DNA of 64,000 bases, from NCBI GenBank assembly GCA_019448385.1, contig JAGTXO010000023.1:186001-250000 (forward strand), in the 5' to 3' direction. The position numbers were made by a program, and so were the translations under genes. The stretch is from Diacronema lutheri. Taxonomy: Eukaryota > Haptophyta > Pavlovophyceae > Pavlovales > Pavlovaceae. The notes under the pieces are model-generated. The model made no database searches, had not been told where the DNA came from, and saw only the letters and a list, made by a program, of their open reading frames with translations. Below are positions 19,365 through 29,203 of this stretch, one piece after another; positions within the stretch are counted from its first letter, which is position 1; each line of letters begins with the position of its first letter.

Positions 19365-20903
19365 TCAGCCGAGCGCGCCGGCCGCGCACGCATCCTCCGT
19401 CTCGGCCGCGTCGCGCAGCAACCGCTTGGCGCGCGCGCGGAACTCGAGCGCGAGCTGGTGACGCGGCGGCATCTCCGGCGCGCGCTCCGCGAGCTGCGCG
19501 TCGTCCGCCTCGGGCTGCGCGCCGCTCGGAAACGCGCCGAGCTCACGCCGGAGCAGCTGCGCGTAGGATGCCGCGCCGGTGCGCGCGTGCAGCTGCGCGA
19601 CGGCCGCGCGCAGCCCGTCGCCGCACGGCTGCCATCGCGAGACCGCGCCGCTCTTGTCGCGCAGCAGCAGCCCCGCGCGCGCGAGCTCGGCGAGCGCGTC
19701 GCGCGCGCCGTCGGGCAGCTTGGCCACCCACACGTCCTCGCCGTCGCCTCGAGCGCTCTCGCGCGCGCGCCCGTCGCCCGCCCAGAGCAGATCGAGGCGT
19801 GCAAGCGGCACGTCGAACGCGCGCTGCGTGGCGAGGGCGCGCGGCAGCATGAAGCCAAATTGCTGCAGCAGCCGGCGGGTGGGCAGTGGGCCGTACGTGA
19901 TCGTCACCTCTTCGCCGGCGGCGAGCGCGCGCGCGGCGATCACGACAAACTCGCCCCACGGCGCGAGTGCCTTGGCGGTATTCGCGTCGGCTGGCGGCGC
20001 GTGGTTGCACAGGTCGACAGCGGGGACGAGCATCGACGAGGAGCCGGCGCCCGGCTCGCCCTCGCCGTACGCGCGGCTACTCACCGCCACGACCGCCCAC
20101 TGCACGCGCTCGAACGACGGCGGCGCGAGGCCGCGCAGCGGCGAGCCGGCCGCCTGCGCCGCCCGCTCCCAGCCCGGCAGGAGCACGCCGTCGTAGAGCG
20201 CGCGCAGCTCGGCTGAGCGCGCGCCCACCTCGCCGATCAGCTGCGCGCACTCGCAGAGTGAAACCTCCGCCACACTCCAAAGCTCGAGCGGCCCGCCGTC
20301 CGACTCAAACTCGGCGCGCGTCGGCAGCATGGCGAGCGCGGGGCCCCAGTCGTCCGCGCACGCGTCGCCGCGCATCAGGAGGAAGAGCACGAGCAGCGCG
20401 ACGCGCACGCACGCGGGCACGTCGCACTCGCGCCCGGCCCACACAGCGCCGACGGCCGACGCGTCGGCGCGCGCCTCGTCGAGGATTGCCGTCGCGCGCG
20501 GCACCTTGAAGATGGGCTCGCCGCGTTCAAACGCGCGCGCTGCGTACACTCCGCGCAGACCCGTGCGCGCGTCGACGATCCCGACGCCGATCCCGTCGAC
20601 AGTCGCGCCGCGCGCCTCGAGCCACGAGCGCAACACCGCCCACTCGGCCGAGTCAGAGGCGGCGGGCGCAGCAGCCGGTGCGGCGCGCGTCGAGCGTGAG
20701 GGCGCGGCGGGCGCGCCGCCGCCGAAGCCCTTGCCTGCCCTCTTCGGCGGCGGGCCTGCGGCCACGCGTGCGCGCGGCGGCGCACATGACGCGGCCGCGG
20801 CCGCGCACGCGTGCGATGCGGCGAGGCGCCACGCCACCGCCGGCCCCATGCTGACCAACAACATGGCGAGCGCCCAGGCTCGCGCCGACCCCATCGCCGC
20901 CAT
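19365..20903 (-). CDS. SET-domain lysine methyltransferase of the Rubisco-LSMT/SETD3 type, probable plastid or secretory targeting
   Basis: Single exon, 512 aa from the ATG at 20903 (a second in-frame ATG is at 20894). The SET domain is split in the family's manner: GVYAARAFERGEPIFKVP near 118-135, a helical insert, VDLCNHAPP near 310, then EEVTITYGPLPTRRLLQQFGF with the conserved Tyr. The C-terminal region is helical, like the Rubisco-substrate-binding domain. The first 25 residues read as a signal peptide (ALAMLLVSMG, then AVAW) followed by an Ala/Arg-rich stretch. An aromatic residue at such a junction is typical of proteins sent to red-lineage complex plastids. Substrate candidates are Rubisco, aldolase or actin. 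It diverges from the GPD gene with a 94-bp gap. Confidence 0.85.
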   Translation of the reverse strand: MAAMGSARAWALAMLLVSMGPAVAWRLAASHACAAAAASCAPPRARVAAGPPPKRAGKGFGGGAPAAPSRSTRAAPAAAPAASDSAEWAVLRSWLEARGATVDGIGVGIVDARTGLRGVYAARAFERGEPIFKVPRATAILDEARADASAVGAVWAGRECDVPACVRVALLVLFLLMRGDACADDWGPALAMLPTRAEFESDGGPLELWSVAEVSLCECAQLIGEVGARSAELRALYDGVLLPGWERAAQAAGSPLRGLAPPSFERVQWAVVAVSSRAYGEGEPGAGSSSMLVPAVDLCNHAPPADANTAKALAPWGEFVVIAARALAAGEEVTITYGPLPTRRLLQQFGFMLPRALATQRAFDVPLARLDLLWAGDGRARESARGDGEDVWVAKLPDGARDALAELARAGLLLRDKSGAVSRWQPCGDGLRAAVAQLHARTGAASYAQLLRRELGAFPSGAQPEADDAQLAERAPEMPPRHQLALEFRARAKRLLRDAAETEDACAAGALG

Positions 20904-20997
20904 CGTTCCTAGCGGCGTCACAGATTCACGACATCTTCGAGAAGGACGTGTGTGCGTGCATCTAAGCCCGCAATTCCTCGCCGCCCGAAGCGACCGC
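20904..20997. promoter_or_regulatory. Divergent promoter between the SET and GPD genes
   Basis: 94 bp between opposing ATGs, of mixed composition and without a clear TATA box. It is the only possible promoter space for both genes unless their transcripts overlap. Confidence 0.45.
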
Positions 20998-22053
20998 ATG
21001 TCCACCAAGGAGAAGATCGCGATCATCGGCTCGGGCAACTGGGGCTCGGCGATCGCGCGCATCATCGGCTTCAACGCCGCACGCCATGACTCGATCGAGA
21101 CCGACGTGCACATGTGGGTCTTTGAGGAGCAGATCGACGGCAAGAACTTGTCCGAGATCATCAACGAGACGCACGAGAACGTCAAGTACCTCAAGGGCGT
21201 CAAGCTGCCGACCAACGTGATCGCCGAGCCGGATCTGGCGAAGGCGGTGACGGGCGCGACGCTGCTCGTCTTCGTGATGCCGCATCAGTTCCTCCCGCGC
21301 ACGGTGCCCAACATGAAGAACATGTACGCGCCGAACGCGCGCGGCATCTCGCTGATTAAGGGCATCGAGTTCGAGCACTCGAAGCCCATGCTCATCTCGG
21401 AGCTCATCTCGAAGACGATGAACGGCATGGACATCTCGGTACTCATGGGCGCCAACGTCGCCAACGAGGTCGCGCTCGACCAGTTCTGCGAGTCGACCGT
21501 CGGCACGTACGTGCCGGCCAACGGCGAGGTGTGGAAGAAGGTCTTCGACTGGGAGACCTTCCGCGTGTCGGTGGTGAACGACGTGCCGGGTGTCGAGCTG
21601 TGCGGCGCGCTCAAGAACGTCGTGGCGATCGGCGCGGGCTTCTGCGACGGCCTCGAGTTTGGCGGCAACACGAAGGCGGCGATCATCCGCATCGGCCTCG
21701 AGGAGATGATGCGCTTCGTCGAGCACTTTTACGAGAAGGTGAACCCGGGCACCTTCTTCGAGTCGTGCGGCGTCGCCGACCTGATCACCACCTGCTTCGG
21801 CGGGCGCAACCGCAAGTGCGCCGAGATCTTCGCCAAGAGCAAGGGCGCCAAGCCGTGGGACGAGATCGAGAAGGAGCAGCTCGACGGGCAGAAGCTGCAG
21901 GGCACGATCACCGCAAAGGACGTCATGACGTGCCTCAAGGCGGCCGATGTCGTCGGCAAGTTCCCCCTCTTCGCCAAGATCTACATGATCTCGTTTGAGG
22001 GCGAGCCCGTCGAGGACATTGTCAAGTTCGCGGACGTGATCGCCAAGCACTAG
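20998..22053 (+). CDS. GPD1: NAD-dependent glycerol-3-phosphate dehydrogenase
   Basis: Intronless, 351 aa, the normal length of the eukaryotic cytosolic enzyme. It reduces dihydroxyacetone phosphate to sn-glycerol 3-phosphate for glycerolipid and glycerol synthesis. The NAD-binding motif IGSGNWGSAIA is at residues 9-19. The substrate-domain signatures are GALKNVVAIGAGFCDGL, GGNTKAAIIRIGLEEM (catalytic Lys in the first block) and GVADLITTCFGGRNR. The sequence is very close to animal and plant GPD1. There is no targeting extension, so a cytosolic location is inferred. Codon use is strongly biased to GC-ending codons, as expected for a well-expressed gene here. Confidence 0.97.
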   Translation: MSTKEKIAIIGSGNWGSAIARIIGFNAARHDSIETDVHMWVFEEQIDGKNLSEIINETHENVKYLKGVKLPTNVIAEPDLAKAVTGATLLVFVMPHQFLPRTVPNMKNMYAPNARGISLIKGIEFEHSKPMLISELISKTMNGMDISVLMGANVANEVALDQFCESTVGTYVPANGEVWKKVFDWETFRVSVVNDVPGVELCGALKNVVAIGAGFCDGLEFGGNTKAAIIRIGLEEMMRFVEHFYEKVNPGTFFESCGVADLITTCFGGRNRKCAEIFAKSKGAKPWDEIEKEQLDGQKLQGTITAKDVMTCLKAADVVGKFPLFAKIYMISFEGEPVEDIVKFADVIAKH

Positions 22054-22247
22054 GCTCGGCGCTCACTCTGAGCGGCCGCGGCGCTCGGCGCGCCGGCCAG
22101 GGCAGTCGCTTGTCGGTTCGGGCGGACACACCTCGGGCACGTCCATCCCGTGTGACCGACTGACCGGCTCTGCTGCCGGAAGAGGTCGAGGATGTCAGTT
22201 CACAGTTGAGGCGTGCGTGGACTGCGTGGAACCGTGGACAGCGCGCG

Positions 22248-23325
22248 ATGGCGCCAGCCACGTTGCAATCGAGCCGCTCGCGCGCGGACGCGATGCGCAC
22301 TGGGCCGTGGTCGCTCGGCGCGGCGGAGGAGCGCAAGCATCTGAAGTTTGCGCGCCTCTTCGTCATCAAGGTGGGCACGCCCGTCGCGACGCACGCCGAG
22401 GGCGGCATCGCGATCGCGCGGATCGGCGGGATCGTTGAGCAGATTGTGCAGCTCGTCAAGCGCGGCAACCACGTGGTGATCGTGTCGTCCGGGGCGATCG
22501 GGCACGGCATGCTGCGGATGAAAGCGCAAGCCGCGCTTTCCACCTCGCTGCGCGACATGCGCGCCGGGCAGAGCGCGCCCGCCGAGACGATCGACCTGAA
22601 GGCGGCCGCGGCCGTCGGCCAGTCGGGCCTCATGTCCATGTACGACATGCTCTTCCGCGAGTACAACATGACGGTCGCGCAGATACTCGTGACGGAGGAG
22701 GATTGGAGCGACGCGGACGCGCTCTCCCAGCTCCGCGCCACCACCGCCGAGCTCCTCTCGCTCGGCGCGATCCCGATCGTCAACGAGAACGACGCCATCT
22801 CGATGCGAGGCGTTGAGGTCATGGGCGCGGACGACAAGGTGCAATGGGACAACGACGACATCGCGGCTCGCCTCGCGTCGGGTCTGCACGCTGATGGCCT
22901 CCTCGTCCTCACCGACTTCGCGCACCTTTGCACGCGCGCCGCCGACGGGAGCGCGCAGCCGATGCACACGTTCGATCCGGCGCTCCCGCTCTGCCTCCCG
23001 CCAGACCGGGCGGCCGGCGCGGCGGCCGGCGCCGTCGCCGGGACGAGCATGCCGGCGACGCGGCTTGCGCGGGAGGGGCTCGATGCGATGGTCGAGTCCG
23101 CCGTGCTCGCGATTAAGCACGTGTGCGCACGCAGCCCTTCCGTCCGCAGGCGCAATTGCGCGCGCGGCCCGGTTTTTCTGACCCGTGCTGCCTCCCGCGC
23201 GGCTCGGGCGCGGCGCGACGCAGGGCGTGCGCGCGACCATCATCCTGTCGGGCATGGACCCGTGCAACATTGCGCGCGTCATCGACGGCGAGGAGGTGGG
23301 GACCATCTTTCTGGCGACGCATTAG
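22248..23325 (+). CDS. proB: Glutamate 5-kinase (first step of proline synthesis), stand-alone form without PUA domain
   Basis: Two exons, 22248-23120 and 23224-23325, with a 103-bp GT-AG intron in phase 0; 324 aa. The amino-acid-kinase fold is clear: ARLFVIKVGT, NHVVIVSSGAIGHGM, VGQSGLMSMYDMLF, TEEDW, IPIVNENDAI, WDNDDIAARLASGL with LLVLTD, and the C-terminal ATIILSGMDP and GEEVGTIFLA. The enzyme phosphorylates glutamate to gamma-glutamyl phosphate. In plants and animals it is fused to the next enzyme (P5CS); here the protein ends after the kinase and lacks the PUA domain of many bacterial versions. The stop codon is followed by a T12-T13 run. An upstream in-frame TTG at 22206 is not used as the start in this annotation. 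Confidence 0.9.
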
Positions 23326-23439
23326 GATTTTTTTTTTTTCCATGCTGCGTGCTCGCTGCTGCGTCGCCACAGACCCGTGCCAGACCCATGCCATGCTCGG
23401 TGCTCACATGCTCGGTGCTCACGTGCTGACGGCCGCCCT

Positions 23440-26400
23440 TTACATGTGCGAGATGATGCGGCGGAGCTTGATGGCCATCAGCCGCAGCTTGATGCGCGTC
23501 TCGGACAGGACCGTCTCCGAGTCGTTGCTCGCGTCGGACGCGGAAACGGGCGCGGCGGTCGTCGCGACGCGCAGGTTGGACTGTGAGCGCGCGATGTTCC
23601 ACGGGCGCAGCAGCCACGGGCGCGAGCTCTCGGCCGCCATCGCGTGAAACATGACGCAGAAGGAGATGTACCGCTCGAGCGCCGCGACGCGCCCCTCGTA
23701 GAACTGCTGCAGGATGAGCTGCCGGTCCTGGATCTCGTGCGTGCGCGCATCGAGCTTCGTCGCAAACGCGAGCCGCTCGTGCGGGTCGTCTGAGCCCGGC
23801 CCGGCGGTCTCGCGCAGCATGACGCTGGACGCGCGGATCGCGGCGATGAGGTTGGCGGCGGGCGGCGGTACCACCGCGCGCGTGCGATCCTCGCGCGGGA
23901 TGAAGTGCGCGCCCATCGGCAGCTCCTTGAACGCGTGAAACAGGACCGACGCCTCTATCCCTCGCAGGGCCTGGTGCGCGAGCGAACGGTAGCCGTGCGA
24001 GGTGAGCTCGGTGAGCATGCGCGTCGTGATCGTGTTGAGCACGCGCGTCGGCTTGAGCGTGAGCTCACCCTGCACCTCGTGCAGCTTCTCGTACACGAGC
24101 TCGTCGACAAACCGCCGGCGCTGGCTCGACGGGAGTGCGATGTGCGACACGACGCCCGCGGGCTTGAACGGATTGTGGCCGAGCGAGACGATCTCGGGCG
24201 CGTTGCCCGAATCATCCGCCATCGAGTAGGCCGGGTTTGCGATGAAGGCCGCCTGCTTGCACGCGAGGATGAGCGACGCCTCCGTCTTTGCGAGGCAGCA
24301 CAGCCGCCCGTCCGGCCGGCCGACGGCGATGAGCACGCCGCGGCTCACGCGGTGCGTGAAGCGGTGGACAAAGTGGTCGACGCCCGACGCGCCATGCACG
24401 TCGAGCGAGCAGAAGGAGTAGGACTGCGCGAAGAGCTTCGAGACGAACGCCTCGAGCATTTGGTGGTTGGTCGGCGACTCGACGATCACTGCGGGCGCGG
24501 GGGGCGGGGGGGGGGGGGGGGGGGGGGGAAGGAGGAGGAGGGGGGGCTGGGTTAGCGGCGAGCGCGTGCTGCGGAGGCACGACTTGCGTGCCACGACGCG
24601 TGGGCGCGCGCGCGCGCGCGCACAGTGCGCGCACGCGTGGGCGCAGCGCGCGCGCACCGAGCGTCCGCTTGCCGTGCCGCGCCCACAGCGGCCGGCCGCC
24701 TGCGAGCCTCGAGCCCCACGTGATGAGCTTGCCAAGGAAGACATAGATGGCCGCATCGCACAGCCGCACGATGAAGCCAAGCACCGTGTACCCGACATGC
24801 TGATCGGCGCTCGCGAGCGGCTCGTCGAGCGACCAGCCCAGCTGTGCACGCACGCCCGCCGCGCGCAGCAGCAGCCGCGCGACGAGCCCAACGATCGGGA
24901 TGCCGAGCACGAGGGTGACGAAGACGTAGCAGCCGACGAGCACGAGCACAATCCAAGGCTCGCGCACGTGTGCCGCCCACCGTCGGCCCTGCTCGAGCAG
25001 CGCGCGGCGCGGGCCCGATTCATCGAGCGGCTTGCCCTCCTGGTCGGCGCCGACGAGCGTCGCGACGTTGCGCACGACGGACGTCGCGACCATCATGCGC
25101 ATGTCGGCGAGGCAGCCGTCGGACAGGCGGATGAGCAGCTCGTCCGAGTCGGAGAGCAGCGGCGCGCGCGCGCCGTGGCCGTGGCCGTGCCGGTGATGAG
25201 CGCGGCCGTGGCCGTGGCCGTGGCCGTGGTGGCCGTGGTTGCCGTGCGCGTGGCCGCCCGGGTGGGCGTGGTGCGCGGGCACGACGGGCACGGCGTGCGT
25301 CGCGTTGGCGTCGGCGAGCGCCAGCGCGTACGGATTCGCGTGCAGCGCGCCGGCGGGCGCGGGCGCGACCGGCTCCGCAAGGACGGCGAGCGCGGGCACA
25401 GGCGCGGGCGTCGGGCCAAGCGGCGGCGAGGGCGGGAACGAGTGCGGCGGTGCGTCGGTGGCCGGCTCGTGCTGCCGCTCCCACGGCTGAACGAGGCGCG
25501 AGCCGGGCGCGTGGTTGCGCACGTGCGTGGCGAGATGGAGGAGGAGGTGCGTGAGCGTGTGGTGCGCGGCCGCGACCGCAAGCGACGACGGCTCCGCCGG
25601 CCGATGGCCCGACTGGGTGAGGATGACGCGCGGCGCGGCGAGCTGCTCGCCGCGCGCGAGCCGCGCCGCCGCGAGCGCCGCCTCCATCTTCGACGCCTTG
25701 GTCCCCGTCAGCAGCCAGACGCGCTCGGGCGCGAGCGACGCGAGCAGGCGCGTCGCGTGGAGCGACGGGAAGGTCTGCCCCGATTGACTGACGAGCAGCA
25801 CAGCGGCATCCTTGATCTGCGTGGCGGAGATGCGCTCGTTGCCCGCGAAGAACGTGCGCCTGGGCGAGAAGCCGCTGATGCCGAGCAGCTTGTTCGTCGA
25901 GACGCACTTGACCGTGAGCGACGGAAAGACCGCGCGCATGTCGGACGCGAATTGCTGCGCAAGCCAGAGCGACACCTCCACGCCGCCGATCAGCAGGTCG
26001 ATCGTGTCGAGGCGCGCGGCGCGGCGCACCTCCATCCGCTGCAGCAGGTAGTCACCCAGCGCGCTCGCCGCCTCGCGGCTCGGCGACGCCGGGTCGGCCC
26101 AGTCTTGGTCGATCGCGTGGAGGACGGCGGGCGTCTCGCGCAGGTCGAGCGCGACCTGGTCGGTCAACGGGTCGAACGGCGGCGTGCCCTCGTCGATGGG
26201 CCGGCAGCGCGCCTGCAGCGCGACGCGGCGCGCCTCGTATCCCGCCTCGAGCGCGTACGCGCGAAGCTCGACGAGCCCGCCGCCAACCACGAGCCCGGCC
26301 GTGCCGCTCGTGGCGCGCCGGCCGCGCGCCGAGTAGCAGCCCGCGGCGAGCGGCGCGGGCGGGCCGACGCGCACAACCTCACCCGTCTCGTCGAGGTCGA

Positions 26401-27799
26401 GCTTGGTGGTGAGCGGCCTGCCCGAGGCCGTCACCGCGACCTGCAGCGCCGACGCCTCCGAGCCGAAGAGCACGAGCGGCTGGTCGGCCGAGAAGGCGAT
26501 GCCCATCGGCTGGCCCTTGCAACCGAGCGCAACGACGCCCGGCTCGAGCGTGCAGTGCACCTGCAGGCCGAAGGAGCCGTGCGCGCGCGAGAGCGCCTCG
26601 GCGAGCGCGTCGTAGAGGTCGGCGTGCAAGAAGCCGCGCACCGCGTGGTGCACGAAGGCGCGCATGGTCTCGGCCGCCCAGCCGTCGACGGCAGCGAGCG
26701 GGTGGCGCGTGCGGTGCGCGGGCGCGTCGGCGAGCTCGGCGGCCAGGTCGGCGCACAGCGCGCGCACGCCGGCGGGCGCGATGGCGTAGCCCGCGGCGTC
26801 GGCCGCGCTGCCGCCGTCGGCCGAGCTCGGCGGCACCACAATCGCGTGCCGGTGCCGCTCCCAGCCCGCCTCGAAGAAGGCCGCCCACTCGGCCCACGCG
26901 GCGGCGGTCGGGCACACATCTGGCGCGCCCTTGCTCAGCCGCTCGCCGCCGCTCAGGTCGGTGGTGCGCCTGCACACGACGCGCAACCACGCGAGCCGCG
27001 CGGCGGGCGCCCAGCGGCCCTGCACGCGCATCAGCGAGACGAGGCCGGCCATCTTGGGACTGTCACCCGTCGTCGAGTTTGGCGTGTGCAGCGCGCGCTC
27101 GAGCCAGAGACCGAGCTCCGAGTTGAGCACGATGCCCGCGTAGAGCTCGCACGCGTCAAAATCGCCGTTGTGCGTAAGGTGCACGCCGAACTGGACGTCG
27201 CGCGCGACGAGCGCCGCCTCCGCTGGATCCCACCGCCACACGCGCTCGACGTCGAATGGCCGGTTCTCGCCGCGGTAGCCCGACGCGCCCCAATCGTGCG
27301 GGTGGAGCTCGGGCACCTTGTTGAGCGAGCCGGTGGCGAAGCGCGTGTGCCCAACGACGGAGAGCGCGGCGACGCCGGCGCGCTTGCCCGAGGGGCACTT
27401 GCCGCGGAAGAGCGCAGCCAGGTCGTCGGCGAGCGGGTAGCGCCTGCAATGAATACACGCGCGCGCGCGGCGGCGCGGGGGCTCAGCGCGCGTGCGCCCG
27501 TTCGGCAGGTTTGCGGTGCGTGCGCAGGGCGCGGCGCGCGGCGCGCGCGCGCGCGCGCACTTGCGCGCGATTGCGCGCACGCGCCCAACGGCGGGCGCGG
27601 CGGCCGACGGCGAGCTCGAGAACTCGAACGCGGACAGGCCGCCGGCCTGGCCGCCGCGGATTTCGGTCGCGGCGACCATCTCGCGGAGGATGGCGGCGGG
27701 CTCCTTGAGGCTGTCCGCGCGGGGTGGCAGCGCGACCGTCTGCACGACGAGCCGGCCAAAGCTGTCGTACACGATGAGGAGGCCGAGGTTGCCACACAT
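23440..27799 (-). CDS. GlmS-like class II glutamine amidotransferase with SIS domain, His-rich stretch and membrane segments
   Basis: Three exons, 27799-27585, 27443-24658 and 24488-23440; 1349 aa. The ATG at 27799 gives MCG, so the catalytic Cys2 of class II glutamine amidotransferases is in place. Further amidotransferase blocks are VVGHTRFATGSLN and LTHNGDFD. A SIS sugar-isomerase-like domain follows near residues 545-640 (LLIGGVEVSLWLAQQF, LLVSQSGQTFPSLHATRL). Unlike GlmS, a roughly 35-residue His/Gly-rich segment (about 790-825) and at least two hydrophobic helices (EPWIVLVLVGCYVFVTLVLG, then AAIYVFLGKLITWG) come next. After them is a long C-terminal region (TNHQMLEAFVSKLF, GRPDGRLCCLAK, HNPFKPAGVVSHIALP) that I do not recognise. 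GlmS makes glucosamine-6-phosphate; whether this protein does so is open. Intron 1 has a GC donor; intron 2 has a 20-base C run as pyrimidine tract. Confidence 0.8.
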
Positions 27800-28245
27800 C
27801 TTGGAGGACGGCGTGTGGAGGGAGTGCAAGTTGGGATTCCAAACAACGGTTATGCGCGTGTGCCGAAGCTGAGCCCTGAATACGGGAGACCCTGAAGGGG
27901 GTAGAGGACAACCCTGAAAAGTGGCTGAATTTGTGAGATCAATCATCTGCAGTCTGGATCGGGTCGCGACCGCACCCTTGGCGTGACCCGACACTCCTGT
28001 CTCGGCAAGGCTCTCCCGATTGTTCCACGATGCACGCCATGCGGACGTGCACGCTGATCGGTGCGTCGCCCTCCCTTCCGCTTGACGGGCGCCGCCTGCG
28101 CCCTGCCGAGCCGAAGCACATATGCACGCGCCGCCCCTGCCGCTCGCGCGCCGCCGGCGCCTGCACCGCGCGTGCCGCAGGCTGCGTCGCCGTCGCTGCG
28201 GGCGCGCGCCCGGGCGCACGACCGCTGCGGCGCTCGCCCGTCTCG
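27800..28245. other. 446-bp divergent intergenic region
   Basis: It lies between the GATase/SIS gene (leftward) and the MsrB-like gene (rightward). The GATase side has an AT-richer patch (gtgagatcaatcatctgc, about 27933-27950). The MsrB side stays open in frame back to an ATG at 28030. That would add 72 mostly Arg/Ala residues to the MsrB-like protein as a possible transit peptide; I judged the ATG at 28246 more likely. No other feature is seen. Confidence 0.5.
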
Positions 28246-29074
28246 ATGAACATCTTCTCGTCGCTCTTCGGCGCGAGGTCGTACGGTGGCGAGGCCGTGA
28301 TGGGCGACGAGTCGATCATGGCGCCAAAGGCGCACGGCACGAGCGCGACGCCTGTACAGCAGAACCTCAAGTGGAGCTGCGACCGCCAGGCGCGCGCGCG
28401 GGGGGATGGGGGGGAGGGCGGGGGGGCCATGCGCGGCCACCCACCGCTCTTTGCGCCGCGCTCGCACGAACTCGCGGGCGCACTTATTCCCCGGCCGTGC
28501 GCGCGCGTCGCGCTCGCCTTGGTTGCAGGTGGCCGACCGCATCTGCAACTTCAACCGCCACTTCGCCGAGTACGCCGCAGCGTGGACCCGCGGCCGCGCC
28601 ACGCGCTCGCGCGCGCGCGCTCCGCCGCTCATCTCCGCACGCGCTGTCGCGGCAGGTACGCCGGCTACTGGGAGTCGACCACCTTCATCGAGGAGGCGTC
28701 CAAGGCGGGCGGCGAGCTCACGTTTTACGACTCAAACACTGGCAAGCCGCTCTTCGTCGCGCCGCGCGGCCGCACGCTCGAGCAGTTCGTCAAGGAGAGC
28801 CGCAGCCACGGCTGGTGCGCGCGGTGGCGCGCCTCGCGCGCGCCGAGCGGCCGAGCGCTGCCGGCCGCGCGCGCTGAACGCCGGATGCACCCGCCCGTGT
28901 TGCAGGCCGTCTTTCCGCGACAACGAGGTCGTCTGGGAGAACGTGCGCGTGCTGCCCGATGGCGAGACGGTCTCGGTCGACGGCACGCACCTCGGGCACG
29001 ATCTGCCGGATGGCAAGGGCAACCGCTACTGCATAAATCTCGTGTGCATCGCCGGCTCGCCTCAGAAAGCGTGA
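28246..29074 (+). CDS. MsrB-like methionine-R-sulfoxide reductase domain protein
   Basis: Four exons, 28246-28389, 28529-28581, 28656-28814 and 28906-29074; 174 aa, in phase throughout. The C-terminal half carries the MsrB core: SHGWPSFRD, then DGTHLGHDLPDG and NRYCINL with the catalytic Cys at about residue 161. MsrB repairs methionine-R-sulfoxide in oxidised proteins. The two CxxC zinc pairs of classical MsrB are absent; GGELTFYDSNTGKPLFV occupies the first such place. The N-terminal 80 residues (NLKWSCDRQ, ICNFNRHFAEY, YWESTTFIEEA) are not part of usual MsrB. Intron 1 has a GC donor. Intron 2 (74 bp, donor gtggac) is the least certain boundary. The intron 3 junction restores the Trp codon of GWPSF exactly. 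Confidence 0.75.
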
Positions 29075-29203
29075 TGTGCGTTGAAGCACGCAATCCGGGC
29101 GCCAGACGCGCACACGCCGCACAGGCCCAAGGCCATGCAGCCGCCAGCGCAAGGTGCAAAATTCACGAGACCACCCGACCCTCCTCGCGCGAGCACGCGC
29201 GAC

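Noticed and set aside
23331-23344. T run after the glutamate 5-kinase stop as a Pol III terminator or poly(A) scar of a retrocopy
   Set aside because: The gene has a proper intron, so it is not a retrocopy. No Pol III gene (A/B boxes) precedes the run. It is probably a 3' UTR element.
24467-27895. Very long plus-strand open frame (over 1100 codons) opposite the GATase/SIS gene
   Set aside because: It is antisense to clear GATase and SIS motifs, is Arg/Val-rich, and arises from GC-ending codons on the other strand. The same applies to long frames at 8959-10998 (-), 30354-32513 (+), 4934-6325 (-) and 43924-45384 (-).
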